Below are positions 37,164 through 46,354 of a stretch of DNA of 64,000 bases, one piece after another. The notes under the pieces are model-generated. The model worked only from the letters and a program-made list of their open reading frames with translations. It had not been told where the DNA came from and did not search any database. The DNA is from Porphyridium purpureum (lineage: Eukaryota; Rhodophyta; Bangiophyceae; Porphyridiales; Porphyridiaceae): contig VRMN01000001.1 in assembly GCA_008690995.1 (NCBI GenBank), forward strand, positions 620,001 to 684,000, in the 5' to 3' direction. A program made the translations under genes and the position numbers. The stretch's first letter is position 1, and every line of letters begins with the position of its first letter.

Positions 37164-39410
37164 ATGGTGTGTGAAGGTGCGGGAATGGCGTCTGCGATTG
37201 GGATCGAGGTGCTGCGGTATGGGGTGGAGCAGGCGGCGCGCAGTTTTTTGCATGAGGGCGCGGTGTTTTTGGCGGAGCAGTTGGTCGCGATAGACGGATG
37301 CGATGAGCATCGATGCGTGCTTGCAGAACAGTTGGTGGCTACTCGGAGTGAGCGCCGCGCGCTGTTTGTGCTGCAGCCGTGCTCAGACACGTCCCAGCGC
37401 GCGTCGTATCTGAAGGCTCTGTGTCATGTGCGCTGCGCAGAGTGGACACTGGCAGAGCGCGTGTTGAAGCCGACCGCGCTGCAACATGCGGCGGCGCTCG
37501 CGCGCGGCGCCCGTACAGGTCTTCCCACAGACATGGATGATGAGGATCAGAGTCCGGACGGTGTTCCGCATGGCGCGGAAGGATTGTATTTGTTGGGGCA
37601 GGTGTATGAGCATTTTCATCGCGATGAAATGGCAGTTCGCTGCTACGAGCGCGCAGTCGAGCTAAACCCGACAATGTGGAGCGCCATCAAGGCCTTGTCA
37701 CGTCTCCGCCAAGCTGCTCACGCCTTGGACGTTCTGCAAGAAAAATGGGCAGATGATGAACAGGTGCTTAAAACGCTCAAGGCAGCGGGTCTTGTCACAC
37801 TGAGCGCAGTTGCTTCATCACCGCAAAATGGGTCCGACAGCTCCGTGCACAGCGCTCCGGTAACCTCCTTTCAAGACTTGAGTCATTCTGCTATGAAAAC
37901 GCCTCTCCACTCGAGGCAAATCCCGCCGCCAGCGATGCGTGAGTTCACGCCCACGCCATCCTCGCAGCCAACGAACGGCTTCTTGTCATCATTCGAAGAC
38001 ATGACTCCGGCTAATCGACCAGGCCTGGGCGTTGCATCTGCTGATGACGCAGACTTTGCGACACCCTCTCCCATGATCAGCACACCGGCTGTCAGGGGAG
38101 CTTTACCAGTGCAAGGCACTGCAGTCGGGCGTGATGCTCCGTTTCGACCTCCCCCGGCCCCGCCGCGCAAATCGCTTCGAGCAGTGGCAGACGCAAGCGA
38201 CACTTCGCGAAGTGCGAAGTCGTCGCACATGTCAAGACTGACGTTCCAGACAGATGCATTTCCAAAAGAAGAAGGCCGCAGGTCGGCCGAGCGACAGATA
38301 GAAACCGCGGATATGTTTGCGTCGCCTTCCGGATTGATCAGCAAGACCAGCGCGGTTCCAAATGTACAGCCCGATGAGGCTGTAGTACCAGCCGTGCGGG
38401 ACCACGGGCGCAGCGCAGGGGGTGTCATGCGTCTTCTTTTGAGCATGTACCGAGCTTACAGCTTGACGTGTGCGCTCGAGTGCAGGGAGGCGATACAGGA
38501 GTTGTCGCTTTTGCCGAACGAGCATTACCAGACGCCGTGGACACACGCAGCGTTGGGAAGGTGTTATCTGGAACTGAATGAGTACAGTCTGTCCGAGGCT
38601 GCTTTTGATCGAGCCATGAAGCTCGATCCTTACCGTGTGGACGAAACCGTTGAATACTATTCCACTGTTTTGTGGCACCTGAAGCAGGAAATCGCACTGG
38701 CTGATTTAGCGCAGCGTGTGGTAGCGTGTGCGCCAGCAAGCGCTTCTAGCTGGTGTGTCGTGGGCAACCTCATGTCGCTTCGACGCGAGCCCGATGAGGC
38801 CCTGCGATTCTTCAAGCGAGCTTGCAGCCTAGATCCGATGTGCGTCTACGCGTACACGCTTACAGGTCACGAGTACGCGATGCGGGAAGACTTTGAATCC
38901 GCATTGAAGGCGTACTACAAGGCGCTTGCGATTGACCCGCGCCACTATAATGCCTTGTACGGGATTGGCCACGTGATGCAGCGCAAAGAACAATACCGTT
39001 CGAGCCAGCACAAGCTGCATTTGGCCCTCGCGTTAAACCCGCGCTCCTCGACACTTCATTTCCACTTGGCGTGCGCCTATGCGCAGGGTGAGCCTGAGGA
39101 AATTGATTTAAACAGCGCGCTTCAGCACCTGGAGACTTCGATCGCTTTGGATGCAGACAATCCGCTAGCGCGATTTGAGCGAGCAAAGGTGTTAATTCTG
39201 CTGGCACGACTTGATGAGGCCGAGGCTGCGTTGCTGGAGCTGCGCTCTGTGCACGCAAAGGAGGCTGCCATTTACTATGAACTTGGTCGAATCTCACAGC
39301 AAAGAGGTGACGTACAAGCAGCAGCACGCTTCTACTCTTCGGCACTCGATTTGGACCCGCGCGATCGCCTGTATCGTTCAGCAGTAGACCGCATCAGCGC
39401 GCATGACTGA
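37164..39410 (+). CDS. CDC27: Cdc27/APC3 subunit of the anaphase-promoting complex
   Basis: APC3 is a TPR scaffold of the anaphase-promoting complex that binds Ile-Arg tails of co-activators Cdc20 and Cdh1. The 748-residue product starts at the ATG at 37164; MASAIGIEVL seven residues later is an alternative. The N-terminal dimerisation TPRs run to about residue 215 (SYLKALCHVRCAEWTLAERV; GLYLLGQVYEHFHRDEMAVR). A disordered Ser/Pro-rich linker of about 200 residues with many SP/TP sites follows, as in other APC3 proteins. C-terminal TPRs run from MRLLLSMYRAYSLTCALECR to IYYELGRISQQRGDVQAAAR, including SWCVVGNLMSLRREPDEALR and YNALYGIGHVMQRKEQYRSS, closely matching APC3. It converges on ALG9 with 59 bp between stops. 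Confidence 0.93.
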   Translation: MVCEGAGMASAIGIEVLRYGVEQAARSFLHEGAVFLAEQLVAIDGCDEHRCVLAEQLVATRSERRALFVLQPCSDTSQRASYLKALCHVRCAEWTLAERVLKPTALQHAAALARGARTGLPTDMDDEDQSPDGVPHGAEGLYLLGQVYEHFHRDEMAVRCYERAVELNPTMWSAIKALSRLRQAAHALDVLQEKWADDEQVLKTLKAAGLVTLSAVASSPQNGSDSSVHSAPVTSFQDLSHSAMKTPLHSRQIPPPAMREFTPTPSSQPTNGFLSSFEDMTPANRPGLGVASADDADFATPSPMISTPAVRGALPVQGTAVGRDAPFRPPPAPPRKSLRAVADASDTSRSAKSSHMSRLTFQTDAFPKEEGRRSAERQIETADMFASPSGLISKTSAVPNVQPDEAVVPAVRDHGRSAGGVMRLLLSMYRAYSLTCALECREAIQELSLLPNEHYQTPWTHAALGRCYLELNEYSLSEAAFDRAMKLDPYRVDETVEYYSTVLWHLKQEIALADLAQRVVACAPASASSWCVVGNLMSLRREPDEALRFFKRACSLDPMCVYAYTLTGHEYAMREDFESALKAYYKALAIDPRHYNALYGIGHVMQRKEQYRSSQHKLHLALALNPRSSTLHFHLACAYAQGEPEEIDLNSALQHLETSIALDADNPLARFERAKVLILLARLDEAEAALLELRSVHAKEAAIYYELGRISQQRGDVQAAARFYSSALDLDPRDRLYRSAVDRISAHD

Positions 39411-39469
39411 TTTGGAGAAGAAGATCAATGTGCAGGTGATGTTCTTCTGTGGCACCTCCATTATTAACT

Positions 39470-41359
39470 TTAATTGCGTCGAAACGGGAGGAGATGCGCA
39501 TTGCGGTAGATGCGGTACTTGGCGAGCGTCCAGTACTGATGCTCCCATCCAGGTACGTAGAAGGCCCGGAAAAAAGGCCGGGACTTTTCGGACCAGAGAA
39601 AGTCTTCTTCCCAGATCGCCGCCCGCGCCTCTGGAGGAATCGGGTTGGTGGGCGTCGTGCCACTGACTGACTCCTCCAGATCAAGCTCCACAAAGTAATG
39701 GCATGCAAGCGTGTCGTTGAAGTACTGGGCGGGATCTTCCTCGTTGTACATATTCATACCCGGGGGCGTGCGTTGAGTACCGCGTCCAGACTCGGCAAAT
39801 TCTTTCGGCAGCAGGCCCGAGAATTCTGATTTGATAAACCGAAGCCGGAACTGGCTGCTTGGCAAGAAAAAATTGCTCGGGAAGCGGTACCACTCCTTGC
39901 CGACACAAATGTTGTACACGTCCTGCGGCAGCGCCTTGCTACGCGGGCCCTCGCCGTACTGCAGCTCGAGCGTCGACAGGTGCGTGTAAATCTTCATCGG
40001 AGCGCTGTAGCCCTTGATGACCGCTAGCATTCTAGACGCGCCCAGTGCAAAGGCCACGCACACCACGGCGAGGCAAAACAGATTCTTCACAATCACTCGA
40101 TATTTTCGAGATGATTCCGAAAGGTTTCGGGAGAGACCGAACACGATGCGAAGCACGTCATCCAGCGATACTGCGCTTACCAGTGCGACAAGAGGGTAGA
40201 CTGGCGCCAAAAACCGCTCCTCCTTGTGGGGCTGGTTGAACATGACAAACAGCCAAATGAACGCTGGGCTCAAGAAGATGAGTCGGGTGAGTGCATCCTG
40301 CCGTGTGGGCCACGCGTCCGCGACGAGCCCGTCCCAAATCCAGAGGAGCGGATACAAGACGAGCAAAAGTGCTGACACGTTCAGATTGAGCACCATGTTA
40401 AAAACATAGTACTTCCAGTCTTCAACCCCAAAAGCCGTAGGGCCGGCGCCCTGCGCTGGAAGCACATTGTAGATCACCAAGTTTGCCGGCGCAAGTGTAA
40501 ACCGGCCGTAAAAGCGCGTGTCAACAATGAAACAAGTGAAAGCCAGGACAAGTCCATCCGAGAACATCCATTGCATAAACTGGAGGATACCCTTCCTGTA
40601 CGTGATATGGAATGACATTGGAAGGCCTAACACCGCGGCAAATGGCCAGCCCATCACTGCCGCTACCGCGATCCCAAGCACTGCCAACTGAAATTCACCG
40701 ACGAGCCACGCGGCCGTCGCAGCGCACACACCAATCATCGCGAAGGAGGAAGGCAGCAGTTCGACGGATGCGCGGAACAAGCCGGGCGCGGCCATCAAGA
40801 GGGCGAGAAGCAAGCGCGCAGCTGGCTTCCCAAACCGCCAAATGACAGAATCGTAGAGGTAAGTCTCTGCGGCAGCGCACGCAAACGCCTGCGCGAATCG
40901 TACGGCAAGGAAGGCATTGTACTTGATCTCTGCTGGTCCCTTGGATCCGAGCGACACCATGGACCCGATCTTTGCCACCACTGAGTACGGAAGCAGGAAT
41001 ACGTATGAGCGTAGCGCAAACTGTGGACTATACTCCCAGGTCTGAAACCCGTACCCAAACACCAAATAGTGCAGCGGTTCCCAGTAATTGAATGTCTCGT
41101 CGCAGTCCTCGATCCCGGACACCATGGCCGACCCCAGTCTTAGAAACAACAGAAAGAGAAAAGCGGTCACAACGTTTGGTGCCCATCCTGGCACTGCGCG
41201 GTGCCTCGAGAAAATCGCGCTCAGCGCTGTGCGCATCCGTCGCTGCGACCCGGCCGTCCCTCCGGGCTTTCTATCTACCACGCCATCACGCGTCTCTCTC
41301 TCTCGTCCACTGCTGCTACCGCCACCTCGTGGCCCTGGACCTGAGCGTCGCCGCCTCAT
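39470..41359 (-). CDS. ALG9: ALG9-type alpha-1,2-mannosyltransferase (GT22)
   Basis: ALG9 adds the seventh and ninth mannose to the dolichol-linked oligosaccharide in the ER lumen, using dolichyl-phosphate mannose. The 629-residue protein starts at a true ATG. After a basic cytosolic N-terminus and one helix comes the catalytic loop IEDCDETFNYWEPLHYLVFG, followed by QTWEYSPQFALRSYVF, the GT22 signature. About ten membrane helices follow, with VMFNQPHKEERFLAPVYPLV, another conserved GT22 loop. The luminal C-terminal domain contains YNICVGKEWYRFPSNFFLP, PGMNMYNEEDPAQYFNDTLA and YRIYRNAHLLPFRR. The family PIG-B/ALG12 members lack this C-terminal pattern, so ALG9 is preferred. Confidence 0.92.
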   Translation of the reverse strand: MRRRRSGPGPRGGGSSSGRERETRDGVVDRKPGGTAGSQRRMRTALSAIFSRHRAVPGWAPNVVTAFLFLLFLRLGSAMVSGIEDCDETFNYWEPLHYLVFGYGFQTWEYSPQFALRSYVFLLPYSVVAKIGSMVSLGSKGPAEIKYNAFLAVRFAQAFACAAAETYLYDSVIWRFGKPAARLLLALLMAAPGLFRASVELLPSSFAMIGVCAATAAWLVGEFQLAVLGIAVAAVMGWPFAAVLGLPMSFHITYRKGILQFMQWMFSDGLVLAFTCFIVDTRFYGRFTLAPANLVIYNVLPAQGAGPTAFGVEDWKYYVFNMVLNLNVSALLLVLYPLLWIWDGLVADAWPTRQDALTRLIFLSPAFIWLFVMFNQPHKEERFLAPVYPLVALVSAVSLDDVLRIVFGLSRNLSESSRKYRVIVKNLFCLAVVCVAFALGASRMLAVIKGYSAPMKIYTHLSTLELQYGEGPRSKALPQDVYNICVGKEWYRFPSNFFLPSSQFRLRFIKSEFSGLLPKEFAESGRGTQRTPPGMNMYNEEDPAQYFNDTLACHYFVELDLEESVSGTTPTNPIPPEARAAIWEEDFLWSEKSRPFFRAFYVPGWEHQYWTLAKYRIYRNAHLLPFRRN

Positions 41360-43650
41360 GTGTCAGCCAATCCACTGCACGATCCAAACCAGTCCGATCC
41401 CTCTCCTTTGCCCTCACAAACACCAGTACGCGCACAATCGAGACCACAGAGTAAAACAGCAGTGTCAGACAGACTATCTTCGTCCATCCTTCCCAGACTT
41501 CAAGATTCTGGAGTGGCTGAAGAGCGAAGGTGGGACATCGCGGCCTGTGGTCTCCCGCGCAACAGCATATCTCTTCCCTCTCCTTCAAGAGCTCGAAGAC
41601 GAACCCAATGTTTTCGCCTTCATCATCGCGTTCAAGCTGCAAGGAACAGACCACGGAGTTGCACCGCGGGATGACCGAGACTTGGCAGTTCCGCAAGGTT
41701 CAATTGGCGCCGGTGCATCGAAGGCGGTAGACGCGGATGTATGTGTCATTGATCGGCACCGGCTGGGGTGCCCAGCTGGTGCGCCTTGAATGCGGACCGT
41801 TTTTGAAAGCGTGAGCGGCTCGCGCACGCCGTCTGCTGCGCAGCCCTGGACCAGATTCTGTGGTCTCGGTATCTTATCGTGTTGGACACGCCAATGAAGT
41901 GCAGCATAATGGCGTCGTATTGGCGCTCGAGGGACGCAGCCTGCCGCTTGTGAACGTTTTGTACCAGCATGTGCACGAGCTTGCACGCAGCTCTGACCCA
42001 GTCGAATAGCGTTCGGAAGGTGTGCGCACCTGAGCCGAGCGGCACAATTTATATACTCGCGGAAATGAAGCCATGGTTCTCGGCCTGGTGTGCACGTGGC
42101 GGATGCCACCCCAGCTGCAGCGCTGGAGCGTCAAAGTGACGAGAGCCCTGCATCTGGACGGACGGCCATATCCTGGGGATCAGATAATTCGCCCCCGTGC
42201 CGCTGTGAACGCTTGCCAAGGTGACAGCTCAATGCCGTGCGAATGAGTATCAAGAAGAGCCGGCTGGATGGATAAATGTTATCTGTTCTGACACCCACGG
42301 CCTTTTCTGGAGCAAATAATGTCGCGTGACGGCGCCGAGAAGTTGACATGCCGAAGAAGCTTGTATCGTTTGGTGATGCCCGGATGATTCAAGGCCAATT
42401 ATCGCGGCAATACATTTTGCCGCGACTGAACGAGTCGATCGATATTTTAATGTTCTCTCCCATTTGGGCGCGTACCACCCCGGCATCGATGTTCCAAATC
42501 CTGGATGATGTGCTGCACTCGATCCTGATCATGGGAATGCAGGCTCTGGTATTGCCACCGATCTGCTCGCGCCGGACGCCAGGGAGACGTGCGTTTGCGC
42601 GGCATCCACAAAAAGATTCGTTTCATTCTCAGAGCATAGCAGATTGGGCAACACAGGCGCCCCCCAGGCCTCAGAGATGAGCACGAATGCAAACTCGGTG
42701 AGGTGCAAAAGGCGTCGAGCCACGGGTACCGGGCTTTCCAGTTGGCATTTTAGTGACACTGGGTCAGCAGGTCAATATACCGCTGACACACCGACGAATC
42801 GTTTATTTCGATGGACTTGGAGAACTTTGATGACTCCAACCCGCACGCGGCCCTAGCGGTCGCTTCCTTGGGCGCGTGCGGAATCTTGAGCAACTACGCG
42901 CGACGACTTTGCCCTCTGTGCGGCCAGACGAAATGCCGTTGACGTGCCATCCGCCGCCAAGTACACCATCACAGCTAGTCCTTCGCCCGGCAACGGAGCC
43001 CATGCAGCGACTGGTACAGCCAGCAGCGCCTGGTCGAACCGTGCACACATTCCCGTGGCCACGGGGGGAGGCCCTCTTCACATGTCTCCGTTTATTCAAT
43101 TATTTTTCGTGCACCGGTTCAAGTCGTGAGGTTGTGATGGCGAGCCTGGGCTCTGCGTCTGCCGACTGGCATCGCGTGCCCCCGATTCTGATTGTACGCC
43201 ATGTCTGTTTCGCACCATCATCACCACCACCATGCGCGCCACACCGGTCGGTTCGAACCCTTTCGCGGTGGCGGGTTTCTCGTTCGAGATCTTTCAGCGT
43301 GGTGCTGCGATCCGCGCGGTTTGTGATGAGTTGGCCTCGTTTACATAGAACGCGCATCCCGTTAACTTTTCCGGTGCGGTGTGGACGCGCAGGCGAGCGC
43401 GTGACGGTGGCGGTGGCGCGACACGCGAGGCCGAAGGACAACGCAGACCGGCGGCGTGGAGTGGACGGCGTGCGCGTCGCTTGTATAAATTAGAGAGGCA
43501 TTGACGTTCACAGCACTTGTTGGCGTCTGGGTGGCAGACTCCGCGCTGAAACAGGACTCGAGGTGTTGGAGTAAAAGTGCGTCCGTTGGAGAAGCAGAGC
43601 TCAGGGTGTGGGGCACACCACAACGCACAGCGTACGAACTGCGTTAGGCG
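41360..43650. other. Unresolved 2.3-kb region
   Basis: No uninterrupted gene is visible, although this is the longest gap outside the LTR element. Several shorter frames look protein-like. On the plus strand there is a stretch ending at about 41810 (YVSLIGTGWGAQLVRLECGP), one at 41850-42000 (RVGHANEVQHNGVVLALEGR) and one at 42348-42560 (QYILPRLNESIDILMFSP). Further ones lie at 42720-42830 (VGILVTLGQQVNIPLTHRRI) and 42812-42940. They lie on one strand in order, often separated by GT/AG-like sites. A multi-intron gene or a decayed gene are both possible. Minus-strand alternatives exist for part of it. I could not match any segment to a family. Confidence 0.35.
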
Positions 43651-45657
43651 ATGAAAAGGAAAGGAAGAACGTCGGGGCGAGTGGATCGGATGGAACTCGC
43701 GGAAATGGCGTTTGTGACGAGCGCGCCGGCAGCCGCACCTGCAGCTCATGGGTGCGTCGGATCGGGGTTATTGTCGAGGATAGCGCCTTCTCCGAGTAGG
43801 AGCGGGACTGTGCCGGCACGTCCCGGCAGCGGCGCACGGACTCGTGCGGGTGCCGCGCAGGCGATGGTCATGATGGCTGATCCCAAGCCGCATGAGCTGC
43901 CGCTCTGGCGCACGCTGCAAGCGCACGCCGGCCAGGGGCGTCCGCACTTGAAGGACATGCTCAGTGACGTGCCGCGGTGCATAAATATGTTCCGTGAGGT
44001 AGATGGCGTGGTGCTCGACTTTTCGCGCCAGCTAATGACACAGGAGACGCAGCGGTTGCTCATGGAGCTCGCTCATCAGAGCCAGCTCGAAAAGAAAATC
44101 GAGGCTATGTTCCAAGGTGACAGAATCAACATCAGCGAGAATCGCGCGGTGCTGCACACGGCGTTGCGGATGGCAAAAGATCAGAGCCTAGTCGTGGACG
44201 GGCAAGATGTTGTAAAGGACGTGCACGCAGTGCTGGATCAGGTCAAGATGTTTTCGGAGAAAATCCGTTCCGGTGAATTGCGTGGTGCCACGGGCAAGAA
44301 GCTGACCCAGGTCGTGGCCATCGGAATCGGAGGCAGTTTCCTCGGCCCGGCGTTTGTGCACACTGCGCTCGAAACCGAGCGTTCTGCTCAACAGGCTGCC
44401 GCAGGTCGCACACTCCGATTTTTGGCAAATGTGGACCCGGAAGACGTTTCGCGCGCCCTCTCCGGGCTGAATGCGGAAACGACGCTGTTTGTTGTGATTT
44501 CTAAGACGTTCACCACCGCCGAAACCATGCTCAACGCGCGCACGACGCGCGCATGGCTGAAAATCCAGCTTGGCGACGCCCCAGAGGTGATCAGCAAGCA
44601 CATGGTCGCGGTGTCCACATCTCTCGAAAAGGTTTCGGCGTTCGGTATCGCACAGGAAAACACATTCGGCTTCTGGGACTGGGTTGGCGGGCGCTACTCT
44701 GTAGCATCGGCTGTGGGTGTTCTTCCCCTAGCCCTTCAGTATGGTTATGATATGGTGGAGTCATTCCTTACCGGCATGCGTTCTATCGATGAGCATTTCC
44801 GTTCTGCGCCGCTGCACAACAATCTTCCGGTCCTTATGGGACTCATCTCAGTTTGGAACCACACCTTTCTGGGTCATCATGTGAACGCGATTCTGCCGTA
44901 CGATCAGGCACTGTCCAAGTTTCCGGCGCACATCCAGCAAGTCAGCATGGAGTCAAACGGAAAGGGAGTCTTCCTGGATGGAAGCCCGGTGCCCTTTTCA
45001 ACGGGCGAGATAATTTTCGGAGAGCCGGGAACAAATGGTCAGCATTCTTTTTACCAGTTGATCCACCAAGGCAGAGTGGTGCCGGTTGACTTTATCGGTG
45101 TATGTGTTGGTCAGCAGCCCATCTACCTTCCCGGAGAGCCTGTGTCGAACCACGACGAGCTAATGAGCAACTTCTTTGCCCAAGCGGACGCGCTCGCATA
45201 CGGCAAAACACCACAGGAAGTGCTGGCATCAGAGCCAGGCCTGCCAGCAGAGCTCGTGAACCACAAAGTGTTTTCCGGTAACCGGCCGTCTCTGTCAATT
45301 CTGCTGCCTCGCCTTGAGGCGTACCAAGTCGGTCAGCTTCTCGCTCTATATGAGCACCGCGTGGCTGTGCAGGGCTTTATTTGGGGGATTGATTCATTTG
45401 ATCAATGGGGCGTCGAGTTGGGCAAGCAGCTCGCGACCAAAATGCGACGTGAAATTTCAGACATCCGACGCGACGGGCGGGACGTTTCTGCCATGGGCAA
45501 GGACTCGTTCAATTACAGTACGACACGCTTGCTTCGGTCGTACCTTGCGTCAATCACAGAAAGCAAGGCGCTTCTTTACAAGGACGTGTTTACTTCGCCT
45601 TTCGAATATTTCCAGGCATGCGTTCAAGAGTCGTGCGAGTTACCAGAAGACGAATGA
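43651..45657 (+). CDS. GPI: Glucose-6-phosphate isomerase with N-terminal extension
   Basis: GPI interconverts glucose-6-phosphate and fructose-6-phosphate. The ATG at 43651 gives 668 residues, about 100 more than cytosolic GPI. The first 75 residues are rich in Ala, Arg, Ser and Gly with few acidic residues, resembling a plastid transit peptide; internal Met residues ([12 protein letters not shown]) would start a cytosolic form. The enzyme core shows [92 protein letters not shown] and [20 protein letters not shown], including the catalytic Glu and His. The C-terminus is longer than usual by a short helical tail. Whether it is plastidic, cytosolic or dual cannot be settled from sequence alone. 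Confidence 0.94.
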   Translation: MKRKGRTSGRVDRMELAEMAFVTSAPAAAPAAHGCVGSGLLSRIAPSPSRSGTVPARPGSGARTRAGAAQAMVMMADPKPHELPLWRTLQAHAGQGRPHLKDMLSDVPRCINMFREVDGVVLDFSRQLMTQETQRLLMELAHQSQLEKKIEAMFQGDRINISENRAVLHTALRMAKDQSLVVDGQDVVKDVHAVLDQVKMFSEKIRSGELRGATGKKLTQVVAIGIGGSFLGPAFVHTALETERSAQQAAAGRTLRFLANVDPEDVSRALSGLNAETTLFVVISKTFTTAETMLNARTTRAWLKIQLGDAPEVISKHMVAVSTSLEKVSAFGIAQENTFGFWDWVGGRYSVASAVGVLPLALQYGYDMVESFLTGMRSIDEHFRSAPLHNNLPVLMGLISVWNHTFLGHHVNAILPYDQALSKFPAHIQQVSMESNGKGVFLDGSPVPFSTGEIIFGEPGTNGQHSFYQLIHQGRVVPVDFIGVCVGQQPIYLPGEPVSNHDELMSNFFAQADALAYGKTPQEVLASEPGLPAELVNHKVFSGNRPSLSILLPRLEAYQVGQLLALYEHRVAVQGFIWGIDSFDQWGVELGKQLATKMRREISDIRRDGRDVSAMGKDSFNYSTTRLLRSYLASITESKALLYKDVFTSPFEYFQACVQESCELPEDE

Positions 45658-46354
45658 GCAGGCTCGGTGGTCGCCCTCCTTAATTGTCCGACAAAAGTCG
45701 GTGTTTATTCAATGTCTCTTCTTTAGAAATATGTAGCGGGTAGAATCATATCAGTCAGTGATGACCGGCTGTATCTCTCCCAGTTCTGTTGTCTGCCTTC
45801 TCTGGTTCGCGCGAAAAGGGACTCGCAAGTTGAGACCTTGTGTGCTTATTTTTTATTTGCTCGCGTTTGGCGCCTCTGCTATAAAATGCGTTCTTCTGCA
45901 TCCACACAGACACCCTGTATAGCCACAGACTTCTGGATCAGAACTAAAGCACCGCAACATAATGATCAAGGCCGAGGCGACGGGTGCCGACCATTTCCTG
46001 TTCGTGCATTTGTCATCAAAGTTTCTTAATCAGCATCTGGCAAGGGGGTTCAGGGGCAGATGTATTTCTCCATGTCTCGCTCGTGAGCCAATGAAGCGCG
46101 TCCATGAGCTCAGGCGCACGCTGCTGCTGCGTAATACCACGCACTACACCGTGGACAAAGCTTGCGTGCATCCCGCGTGCCATGTGGCCACAGCTCGAAT
46201 CGTTCCAGCTGAACTTGATGAAGTACAGCGATTGGTACAGTCTCAACAGACCATCCACTTGAAATAACCCGACACGCCGATAACCCGATAACCCGATTAG
46301 CCGATTAGCCGATAGGATACTTGACCGGCGCCAAATGCTTTGCAAGGCAGCGCC
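45658..46354. other. Spacer between GPI and the exportin-like gene
   Basis: A plus-strand frame at 45962-46267 begins with ATG (MIKAEATGADHFLFVHLSSK) and could encode a 101-residue protein, but I see no family and no supporting feature. The last 80 bp hold an 8-nt tandem repeat listed separately. Confidence 0.35.
46277..46316. repeat. Five tandem 8-nt CCGATNRS units
   Basis: The units are CCGATAAC twice, CCGATTAG twice and CCGATAGG once, immediately one after another. The repeat ends 38 bp before the ATG of the exportin-like gene, so it lies in the promoter or 5' untranslated region. Confidence 0.75.

Noticed and set aside
41585-42109. 174-codon minus-strand frame
   Set aside because: Ser/Ala/Arg-rich with no motif; competing frames on the plus strand look at least as good.
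43250-43262. GGTTCGAACC, a tRNA B-box-like sequence
   Set aside because: No A box or cloverleaf can be formed on either strand around it.
45962-46267. 101-codon frame starting MIKAEATGADHFLF
   Set aside because: It has an ATG and reasonable composition, but no family, no conserved motif and an equally long antisense frame; not enough to call a gene.
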